Positions 47,320 to 57,100 of a stretch of 64,000 bases of DNA are shown piece after piece. The notes beneath the pieces were generated by a model. The model saw only the letters and a program-made list of their open reading frames with translations, was not told the DNA's origin and did no database searches. Source of the stretch: a virus. Made by a program: the position numbers and the translations under genes. The number at the start of each line of letters is the position of its first letter. Positions within the stretch are counted from its first letter, which is position 1. The stretch spans positions 28,414 to 92,413 of the IMG/VR virus record IMGVR_UViG_3300030060_002740, one strand, 5' to 3'.

Positions 47320-47685
47320 ATGAGTGATGAAAAAATAGTAAGTGATAAGAACAGTTTGTTTGCGACAGTAAACACCGATTGCCATACGTTGAAGGTTAGC
47401 CCTGATTCGGATGAAGTGCTGAAAGTTTGGGTAAAAGAACCCACTTGGCTACAAGTAGAACAAGCACTATCATCTGTTATGAATATGAGCGATAGTGGTG
47501 AAATGAGTCTTGATTTAAATAAAATGTATAAGTTTATGTGTCAAGAGTTTGTTGAAAAGACAGAACCACATCTTACTAGTTTAGAATTGCTCAGACTAAG
47601 CCCTTATGTTGGGTCACAGTTGAAAGAAGTCCTCCCAAATCCATTCTTTGAATTACAGGAGGAGGATACAAAAAAAGCAATATAA
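47320..47685 (+). CDS. Tail assembly chaperone, short form (gpG-like), 121 aa
   Basis: Start at ATG 47320 with AGGTGG nine bases upstream. N-terminal beta part (LFATVNTDCHTLKVSPDSDE) then helices KMYKFMCQEFVEKTEPHLTS. Position between tube and tape measure is the fixed place of G/T chaperones, which guard the tape measure during tail assembly. The last codons run through ACAAAAAAAGC, a slippery sequence allowing a longer product. Confidence 0.75.
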   Translation: MSDEKIVSDKNSLFATVNTDCHTLKVSPDSDEVLKVWVKEPTWLQVEQALSSVMNMSDSGEMSLDLNKMYKFMCQEFVEKTEPHLTSLELLRLSPYVGSQLKEVLPNPFFELQEEDTKKAI

Positions 47686-47903
47686 TTCGGCAAGCATTAA
47701 GTGGTAGAGAAGTAGACCCGTCTATTGCTTTTAGGATTATATTGTATTCATACTGCAAGACTTTCTCAATAAGTCCCGCAGAAGCACAACACACCCCAAT
47801 GAAATTAATGAGTGAAATGCTACAAATACACGCAGAAGTAGAAACATTGAAGGGTAAAGAAATAGAAAAGGAGTTAAAGAAACATGACAGAATCAACAGA
47901 TGA
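47320..47903 (+). CDS. Tail assembly chaperone, -1 frameshift form (gpGT-like), 194 aa
   Basis: At A-AAA-AAA (47670-47676) a -1 slip re-reads base 47676 and continues as SNIIRQALSGREVDPSIAFR, IILYSYCKTFSISPAEAQHT and onward to TGA at 47901-47903, without any stop. The 75-residue extension is a helical domain with no usable start codon of its own, and the same arrangement (short G, frameshifted GT, then tape measure) is conserved in lambda-like tails. It overlaps the tape-measure start by 20 bases. Coordinates span join(47320..47676,47676..47903). Confidence 0.8.
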
Positions 47904-49329
47904 TTTGTCTAAATTGGCCTTAGCATTTGATAGGGCTAACAATTCTATAACAAGAACAGGTCAAGCATTCGGTGAATTAGCAGAAAGCAGTAAAGAGTGG
48001 ACAGTTGTTAGTCGTATTCTTTCTGGTACAGGAGCATGGAGATTACAGAATCAGATTCGTGCTATTGGTCAAACAATTAACATATTTCATAAAAGACAAG
48101 AAGAAGCGACTAAGAGTACAATTGAAGCAATTGATGCAAATGTGAAATTAGCAGAATCGTTCAAGGATATACAGGACGCTAGAAATAAATTAGCAAAGGG
48201 TGGGGAAGCACTAGAGAATGACCCGATATTCAGTATGTTTAGTGGAACGGCAGGTGTTGATGCTGTAAAAGAGTATGGTAAATACTTAGACTTAGCCGAA
48301 AGCAGATTAAATAAAGCAAAAAAAGGAGTTGGCGTAGCAATAAGAAAAGCAGCACTACCTGACGCTGCTACTGATTTTATGAGAGGAGGTTTCTTTGCAG
48401 ATGAAAAGGGAGAAGGCGGTGTTGTAAATTTTATGAAACAGAGTCGTCAACAATTTATGAGTCAAGGACTTGGAAGACATTTTGTTAGAGGAGGAGGAGG
48501 ACTTAGAGATATAGGTATGGCTAGAGATACATCAGGTGAAGTTTTGAATAAAACTGCATTTGGTGATAGAAAAATGTATAGACAAAGGATGAACAATATC
48601 GCTAAGAAACTGTCACCAATAGCAGGGAAGATAGGTCAATACTTTGTCATTGGTACTTTTGCACTGTCTAAATTTTTAATATATTTCTTGGCTATCATTA
48701 CTGGCTTTGCATTATTAGTCTTCATAGTAAGGAAGATGAAAATAGGAACTAAACTAAAGGCATTTGAGAAACGGTTTGGTATTTTCGGAGATATATTTGC
48801 AAACATAAAGGAAATATTAACATCAGTATTTAATTTGTTCAAAGCCGCTTTTGGTGGCGATGGTCAAGGCTTCAAAAAGGCTCTTAAAGAATTTGCAATA
48901 GCAGTAGGAACACTGCTTAAAAATATTCTAAAACTATTACTAGTGTCATTTTTACAAGTGGTTAAATTCTTAGTTTCAGGTTTAGTTACTGTTATTGGAA
49001 AGATAATAGGTAAAATACCACTTATGGGAGGAGTAGGTAAATCAATAGTAAATGTCGGAAAGGACATTAGAGGGATGGCTACTGGTGGTGTTAGTAGTGG
49101 TGGTCTAACGTTAGTTGGTGAACGTGGCCCTGAACTAGTTAGACTACCTTCAGGAGCAAGAGTTCATTCTAACGCTGAAAGTAGAAGAATGGGTGGAGGA
49201 ACAATCAACGTTCATGTTAACGGAAGAGTTGGTGCTTCCGATGCAGAGATAAGAGATATAGCCAGTAAGGTAGCAAGAGAGATTAACACACAAATGAACA
49301 GACAAGCACATACGGTAGGTAGGTTCTGA
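47884..49329 (+). CDS. Tape measure protein, 481 aa
   Basis: Long helical N-terminal half (LAFDRANNSITRTGQAFGEL, RAIGQTINIFHKRQEEATKS), central hydrophobic spans (VIGTFALSKFLIYFLAIITG, and LLKNILKLLLVSFLQVVKFL) and the classical C-terminal GGVSSGGLTLVGERGPELVR, then INVHVNGRVGASDAEIRDIA. These are standard tape-measure features. By the usual 0.15 nm per residue rule the tail would be about 70 nm, short for a siphovirus. Confidence 0.85.
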   Translation: MTESTDDLSKLALAFDRANNSITRTGQAFGELAESSKEWTVVSRILSGTGAWRLQNQIRAIGQTINIFHKRQEEATKSTIEAIDANVKLAESFKDIQDARNKLAKGGEALENDPIFSMFSGTAGVDAVKEYGKYLDLAESRLNKAKKGVGVAIRKAALPDAATDFMRGGFFADEKGEGGVVNFMKQSRQQFMSQGLGRHFVRGGGGLRDIGMARDTSGEVLNKTAFGDRKMYRQRMNNIAKKLSPIAGKIGQYFVIGTFALSKFLIYFLAIITGFALLVFIVRKMKIGTKLKAFEKRFGIFGDIFANIKEILTSVFNLFKAAFGGDGQGFKKALKEFAIAVGTLLKNILKLLLVSFLQVVKFLVSGLVTVIGKIIGKIPLMGGVGKSIVNVGKDIRGMATGGVSSGGLTLVGERGPELVRLPSGARVHSNAESRRMGGGTINVHVNGRVGASDAEIRDIASKVAREINTQMNRQAHTVGRF

Positions 49330-50018
49330 TGACAGAGCCAAATTACAGAGTCTTCTTGGAACTGCAAAGAAGAAGTGAGTTTGGTTCAGGACAAGAAAAC
49401 AGGATATCACTTCTTGCAACAGATTTGACAGTAGCCACAAACAAAACAGTATTGAACTTAGGAGTTCCCTTTTCAGGTGCGGTTCGTGGAGAATCACTGA
49501 ACTTAGCGATGGACGTAGGCATGGCTCAGAAGACGGTTAGTGTCAGTGGTTTTTTGGTTGAGCAAACTATCACTAAGAAGAAGGATGAAGATGGTTCACC
49601 TACAAGTGTAAAACTAACTTCCTTTGAATTGGCTCAGTTGATACATTCCTATGCAGATGCCAGTTCTTTTCAAAATGACCAAAACATAAACAGGTTAGTT
49701 GTACTCATACCAAGTAGGGTGAATCACAACTTTGAGTATCACACTTCTGATACTGAAACTGATGATATAGCAGACTTACCCTTGATATCTTGGTCATGGA
49801 AGAATAGGGAGTATGATAACTCATTTACTTCGGGTGTTAGTGGGGGAACAAAATATTTCCAACCATACGAATCTACTAACACAGATGCTTCAGGTCTTGG
49901 TATAACTGGATTTATTCGCTCATTTTCAACTACTGTAAGTGGCCAAGAATTTCCGGCGGTTCAATTTCAATTGGAGTTTGAAGAAGCAATGGTGGTAGCG
50001 GATAACTTCTTGGATTGA
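49329..50018 (+). CDS. Distal tail protein candidate, 229 aa
   Basis: Follows the tape measure with a one-base overlap. Beta-rich: KTVLNLGVPFSGAVRGESLN, VSVSGFLVEQTITKKK, and a C-terminal strand FPAVQFQLEFEEAMVVADNF. The start resembles Dit-type N-terminal rings (T-x-x-L-x-L-G), and position agrees. No closer family evidence. Confidence 0.55.
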   Translation: MTEPNYRVFLELQRRSEFGSGQENRISLLATDLTVATNKTVLNLGVPFSGAVRGESLNLAMDVGMAQKTVSVSGFLVEQTITKKKDEDGSPTSVKLTSFELAQLIHSYADASSFQNDQNINRLVVLIPSRVNHNFEYHTSDTETDDIADLPLISWSWKNREYDNSFTSGVSGGTKYFQPYESTNTDASGLGITGFIRSFSTTVSGQEFPAVQFQLEFEEAMVVADNFLD

Positions 50019-50027
50019 GGGATAGGG

Positions 50028-51119
50028 ATGGTTACAGTAAATGCTTATGTCGGCAATCCATACAAATTGGTTTTCCCTCTTCTATCATCAGGTTATTTAG
50101 AAATAGACTATGATGCAACAGTTACTCCCGCAGGGTCATCTGCTACTGTTGTGTCGGATACAAGGGAGAGGAAAGTATGGGGACATACTGGTGCATTTAC
50201 ATTGGAGTGTTTGATAACTCCCTATGACGTAAACGGCTCTGCTAAGACGGGTGGTTCTGAGTTTGGTGTTTTGGATTCCACTAAGACTCCTCCTTACCCA
50301 AGCGATACTCTAAGCAGTAGAAGTAGCACATATCAAAGCACAAGCATATTAGGGACATCAAGTGGAACTAAGTATACTGATTCTCCTTTGAAGATGATGT
50401 TGTTTCACAATACGAATGTAAAACTGTATTTAGAGAACACAACGGATAACAGTTACAACCAACCTGCTGAATACAAAGTTGTTGCTGAGTTTAAGAAAAC
50501 TGGTGGAGACACAATCAAACTTGAGACTGATACAGTTATCAAAGCAGAGAATAGATTAACAGGATACTATGACCCATATGGGTACTATGAAGGGAGTAGA
50601 ACTTCTCTAACTAAATTGGATGATGCGAGTAGGGATATCTCCAACACTTCAATGATAGAACTGGATACTGCTTCAAATGTTAACAAAGTAGGTAAGGGAA
50701 CAGAACTGTTTGACCAAACAGGGACTTCAATTGGGAAGGTTGTTTCTATTGATACTAGTGCCGGAACACTAACAATGAGTCAAGTTCAATCTGCATCTAT
50801 TTCGTCAGCATATATCTCTCAACTAAAAGAAGCCCTTTACTTAGAACAGATGTATAAGATATCATTCGTCTATCTAAAACACGCCGCAGAGATTCACTTA
50901 GATAACCAGTTAATTGCTTCAATGAGTCATGCAGAACCAGATGTAGTAATTCATCCAAGTGACATTAGACTATGTGGTAGTGGAACAACAAGTGAACAGT
51001 TCTATGGTGAACTGTATGAAATAGCCATGTCAACTAATAACACGGTTAATGTGTCAACGACCAAATCCCTTTCTCCAAGTTTCAGTAACATATTGTTTTA
51101 TTTTAGGTTTGGTGAGTAG
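50028..51119 (+). CDS. Tail protein with LamG/concanavalin-like domain, 363 aa
   Basis: Pattern WGHTGAFTLECLITPYDVNG ... YKISFVYLKHAAEIHLDNQL ... HPSDIRLCGSGTTSEQFYGE matches the jelly-roll LamG/ConA fold (F-T-x-E-x-x-[IV], I-x-x-x-G or similar, F-x-G-x-[IL]). Such domains often bind sugars at the tail tip. It abuts the 2430-residue gene at its stop. Role as distal tail or adsorption protein is inferred. Confidence 0.6.
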   Translation: MVTVNAYVGNPYKLVFPLLSSGYLEIDYDATVTPAGSSATVVSDTRERKVWGHTGAFTLECLITPYDVNGSAKTGGSEFGVLDSTKTPPYPSDTLSSRSSTYQSTSILGTSSGTKYTDSPLKMMLFHNTNVKLYLENTTDNSYNQPAEYKVVAEFKKTGGDTIKLETDTVIKAENRLTGYYDPYGYYEGSRTSLTKLDDASRDISNTSMIELDTASNVNKVGKGTELFDQTGTSIGKVVSIDTSAGTLTMSQVQSASISSAYISQLKEALYLEQMYKISFVYLKHAAEIHLDNQLIASMSHAEPDVVIHPSDIRLCGSGTTSEQFYGELYEIAMSTNNTVNVSTTKSLSPSFSNILFYFRFGE

Positions 51120-54100
51120 ATGGGAGCGAACGATAACACCACTGGTAGGATGTTCTATCCAATCAACTCAGGCAAGAAGAGTGGTGATATCACAAACAGT
51201 TACGCAAATAGAAACTCTGAGTTTACTGGAAATGACGCATTCAAGAACGTGAGCGTAAACCCACAATTCAAAACAATAGGCATTCAACAGGAGAACTCAA
51301 CAACAGGAAGTTCCTTCGTTAATTCTGCTAATTTTATAGAGATAAGAGATGCACCAAGAGCGACAGGGATATCAAATGATTCAGGAGATAAAATCGTAAA
51401 CAGGATATTACCAAAAAATACTAACTTGAGTTCTTATGGTGTAAATAATGATGAAACGAGTCCAAGTAAAATAAAGGTGTATGATTTCAATGATTCTTTC
51501 AGTGAAACTAACAGGAAGTTTATTTATAGCACAACTCTCTATCCTAATAGCAATACAGTAGGATTAGACATTGATAACTATGATTACTTTATTCTGATAA
51601 ACCCCGAAATGACTTCTGCCGGTACGAATAGAATAAGGCCACACTTTGCTAAAGTAACTAGAATACTAGCCTTTGATGAGTTTGGTGATGGTTTAGAGTT
51701 TGAACCTGCATACCATACAAGCGTTGCATCACAAAGCAAGTTTGAAATTTTCAAAGGGCCATCCAAAACAGATACATCAGTTGTAGCAGTGAGTTATGGT
51801 CTTAGAGGGGACACTGATGCTAACACTTCAAAGTTTGATATTCTTCAAAGAGCAGTAAGACCAACGTTCTACTTCTACAATGATAGATTAGATGAGAAAG
51901 ACCAATTGGACTATGCAGAGAAGTATACTGCTACTTCTGAAAGATATTGGGAATATGGAACAGAGATATCTATTGTAGGTAGAGATGCTCACACACAATA
52001 TGCGAATACTACTACGCAGAAGTTTACACTTGCAACTAATGCAGATTTAGACAAGTTTATTCATGGTCAATCCATATTCGATGCGAATAACAATTTTATC
52101 GGAAATGTAAAAGAAAAGACATATTCAGGGGCTTTGTATTCATTCAAAATAGACTATGCGAGAACTGCACTGTCTTCGTTTAGTTCAACTAACTCAAGAA
52201 TTGCAACCATTGGGACACATAGCGTTACAGGAACACCATCATCAGGTAACGTTGGAACTAACACATACTCGGCAACTGGTGGTAGTGGTAGTGGTGCTAC
52301 ATTTACTATTGTAGTAGTTGAAGCAGACGGAGTTAGAAGTGTTCAATCTGTTTCTCTCGCTTTTGGAGGCACTGGTTATGCTGCGAGTGATAGTCTTAGT
52401 GTAAGTGTTGGAGGGGCTACCGTGACAATACCCGTTGCTTCTGTTACAGGTGACGATATCAAAATAAAAATAGGAAAGACAATACAGAATGTAGCATTCA
52501 AAACTAAAGGTAAATACTCCAATACAGTACAGAGTTTAGGTAGAAACCCAATCTCTGCTACATTGGTTGACTCAAACAGAACTTCTGATGAAGCAGATAA
52601 CTCATTCGATGCAACTAGATGGCAAACTGCTTTTCCTAAAATGAAAAGACACTCTGCTGATTTAATTACCGCTACTGCTAATTCACTAGATGGTGGTTTG
52701 ACTGGCCCTAACAGATACATCACATTTGAGAAAGCAGAATACAAGAATAGCAAAGTTGAGCCTAGTATCAGTGCTTCTCTCAATAGTCCTAAGAATAAAC
52801 TTACAAAACTTGTTAGATTTCAACTTAGTGATAATAGTGGTCTGCAACATTTGAAGATAAAGGAAAATTCAGACTTAAAAATAAGAAGAAACCTACATAG
52901 TGGTACTTTTACTAAAAAAGAATTTATTGGTTTTGCTAAATCAATAGCCTCACCTAATAACAAAATACAATTAAGCGAGTTAAATAGTGAAATTGATTTG
53001 AAACACATTCTAAGTGTTAATGATATTATTGAATTAAATGGATATCATTTCGTTGTTAATTCAATAGACAATAAATCAAGTGATACTGAACAGGCCATTG
53101 TCATCAAAGATAGAAAGTTGAAAACGGCTAAAGTTTGGGAGTCAAGTTCTGTCGTTCCTACATTTGATAGAGAAAAATTATTCTTAATGCCTTTTACTGG
53201 TGTTTTGAATTTGAACTTTGAAAGCGATACAGAAGTGTTGTTAGATTCAAGTGGTAATTTCCAAACTCTAACCATGAATGGAGTTGCAGTAAGTAAAACA
53301 GATAGTAAACTACACAAGTCATTTCTATCACCACTGTTTTACAATAGTCACTTAGTTGAAGTAGACTATGCAGATAAGAACAACAAGTATGCTAAAATTA
53401 TAGATAGCGATAAGACATTTTACCAAAAGTCAGATGTTTCTGCAAGTAGATTGTATTATTACAATGGAGCATTTAGTATATCAGAACAAGTGCTTAGTGG
53501 TAGTGTTGATGACTTAGAGTTTATCACAGAACAAGGAAATACAACTGTTAAGGTAACAGGTAGAGATGACACAAGTAAATTACTTGGTAAAACTATAACC
53601 AAATCTCTAACACATCATAGTGATATTGTAAAAACAACATTACCACCTACTATTACTACATTTACAAATCTAACAGGGCTAACTGTCACTGCGATTGGGT
53701 CTACAACCATAAGTGTTTCAGGAACACCAAGCACAACATTTAGTAAATATATGCTCTTATTTGATGGAGACAGTAATTTTATTGGAGAAGTAAACAGTTA
53801 TGTTCAAGTTTTGGGTTCAGTGTATTCTATCACATTTACTCATGAACATTATTGCACTAAGACTGTTAGTGAATTGAATACTAGTGGGTTCAAATTCTAT
53901 AATCCCTATTCTGCTACTCAATATAATCAAATTGCAGGGACTAAATCTTTGCAAAGCAATGTCCTACACAGTGGAGGAATAGGTGATTTCACTTCAATTA
54001 GTGAAAGAGGTCTATCTTTTAGAAAGGGACTACATATTAATTATGATGGTTCTTTCAGTTATACTCCTTTGAGTTTGAGTTCTAATCAGAGTAATTCTTC

Positions 54101-57100
54101 TGCCGATACATTGGGATATGACATTTCATCACCCATTTCAATATCAACTGATGATGCAGTATTTGCTTTTAACATTGGAAACGAAAATGGAGTAACAGTA
54201 GATAAACAGGATATAATGACAGTCAATTCTGAGTTATTTGATGTTGTTAAAGTAAGCGAGCAAGATACTGCTTCTACTGTTTTAGAGATAGCCCCTACAT
54301 TTCCTATGGTGTTAGGCAGAATAGATAGTAACACTTCTGATAGTAGAGGAAACGCAAAATTGTATCTTGTGAATAATAACATAGAAACTGGTGGATTTAT
54401 TCATAGATTAAAGGATAAGTTTGTTGGAGGAGATGGGATTGTTCAATTTGCTCCAACAGACACAATAAGATACTGGGATTTACAGATAATAAGACCAAAT
54501 GCCTTAGTCAGAACAGTAGATAGTATATACAGTACAGGTACAAGACCTCAAGCAATACAAGGATATGCAGTTGGATATGGCATTAATGCAACAGGAAGTA
54601 CAACGTCTGTTACAGAAACTCCTGATAACAAACCAATAAACGGGAGTAATACCTTAAGCGGTTGGACTCATTTAACTAATTTCTATGGTAACTATCCACT
54701 GATAACGACATACCCCTCTCATTCTAATGGTGTAAGTGGGGAAACTGATATTATGTATTCTGAGTTTGAGCAAATTGACCCAAGAACTCTATCATATGAG
54801 TTGCTTGCGACAGGAGATATATTTCCCTCGTCTAAACAACGACACAATAATCTGTTTAACACAAGCCATGCAAGAGGATTCAATAATTATGGGATTATGT
54901 TAGAAACACTATCAGACCAAACGAATAGCACATCTCACCAAAAATACACAGGAACTACTTCTCAGACTTTGAAGAGGGATATACATTTTGAGTCTGCATC
55001 CATAACAGATAGTAGTCCTGTAAACACTGACCAAATCAGAAGGTGGGGAGTAATACGTTTAGTAGAAGCAACCTTTGACTGGCATTTTAATCCTTTAGAC
55101 TTCGATTCATTAGCGGATACTTTTGATGCACTAAAGTATTTTGATTATGTTATGATAAGAAAACCAACTGAAATTAGTGGTTACACTCTAACTGTTTCCA
55201 GTGGTAATGCCGGAGGAACTCTAATAGGACAAATGACTGCGGGTGATGTAGCCTACAAGAAAGATGCAATAGGAACTAACAGCAGTGAAACTAGAGCAGA
55301 TTTGAGAATACCCGGAGATACTCATAGTGGGTTTGTTGCGTATCGTGCTAGTAGCACAACCGCAGTAAATGGTAACTTTACAGACAACTTAGGGACTATA
55401 ATCAATACAACCCCTGCTGATAATATACTAAGGTTCGATGGAGTAACAGTTAATGGAACTACTTTCAAGGGGGTGGAGAGTTTCAGGTTGTTCACCGATG
55501 ACCAAATCTCTCTCAATGCTTTGGAAACTGCTAATGATGTAGGAATTTTTATTGATAGAGTAAATGGGCATAAGGACATACACTTCCATAGAAGTTGGAT
55601 TACACACCCACCTGTTGACTATACAGACGGTACTAATGGATTTATGCACCAGTTGTTGAAGAACGCTGACGATGATAAATACGACCCAATGAATGTTATT
55701 CTCCCCATAATCGCAGAGAACAAGTCAGGTAATAGCGATAAGAACGACAAACTGTTCTCGCCTTTCCATAGGCAAGACCATTGGGATGATACCGCTACCA
55801 CAAGTCTAACCTCTGCAAATAGTATAGATATGCTACATATGTCAAGAGTCATAAGTGGGTTAATCAAACCTTCATATGGACAAGGGCCAAGTTTAGACAA
55901 GGGAGATATAGAATTATTAGGATTAGGCCAAGGAGATGTGTATGCTAACTGTATTGGTCTATTTAGAAACCTTGAGGCAATAGGCGAGTCATCAAACCTA
56001 TACCTAAACTGGGACGACTCGATTTCCCTGATAAGTAGTCCGTTGGGTAGGACTGACACAACAAATTATGCTACTAGGGAAGGATATAGTATGAGTTCAA
56101 CTAAATTTAACAGTTATTCTCACAGTGTACTACTCGGTACAAATACATACGGAGCGAACACGGATAGTGACCAACATTCAGAATCAGCAAGATTGTATGA
56201 ATGGACTAATCCCGATGTTACTTCTTACAACACAGGAAGCCCTGTTTTAACATCTCAAAATTACAAAGCGTCTATGTTGGGTATACATACTACTGCCTAT
56301 CCATTTGATAAAAAAGGAACAATGTCGGCAGCACGTAGAGGCTCTGATTATCGAGGTCTTGACCACACCACTCATACTACCTTATCAGGTAATTCCATTG
56401 ATAACTGGGGTCAGATGTGGTCTTCTCAATTTATTGTTAAACCTACATTTAATCTAACTGCCGCATCTAATTTAGTGTATTCAAATTCAGATAAAACAAT
56501 CACATTTACTCTTGATGATGCTTCTACTCATAATTGGTTAAGTTTCATGCCTAACTTGAAGGGGTATTATTTGGTTTCTGAGTCATTAGTAGATGGTGAT
56601 ACTTTAAGAAACGCAAAGCATCATGGTGTCCCGAAGTTCATTGCTAAGATAGTTAACCACACTATCTCTACTGCCCCTAACCATGTTCCGGGTAATACAT
56701 CTGCAAGTACCTTTGAGGCTCAACAGATTGAGTTTGACACTGCGATTGATGTTTCCTCCAATGGAGCAAATTACAGATTAATGAGAATATCAGAAACCAC
56801 CTTTGACGATACTCCTGAAAAGATAGAGTTCAATGTAATGAAAGACACTGGATTAGATTACAATTTAACTTCTGTTAACTTTAGAACTGGTAAAGGAAGC
56901 AATGAAGACAAAACTGATGATAAGAGATTTCACGAAACGGTTTATTCAATGTATTTGAGATTAGATATTGATAATCCTATATTGAGTTCAGAAAGCAACC
57001 CGTTCATAGAAGCAAGAAACACAACAAGGGCAAAGGTTGGTTTTACAGAAGGGGAGATAATTACTGCTTTCGTTTCTGATGGCAATACAAAAAGAAAGGT

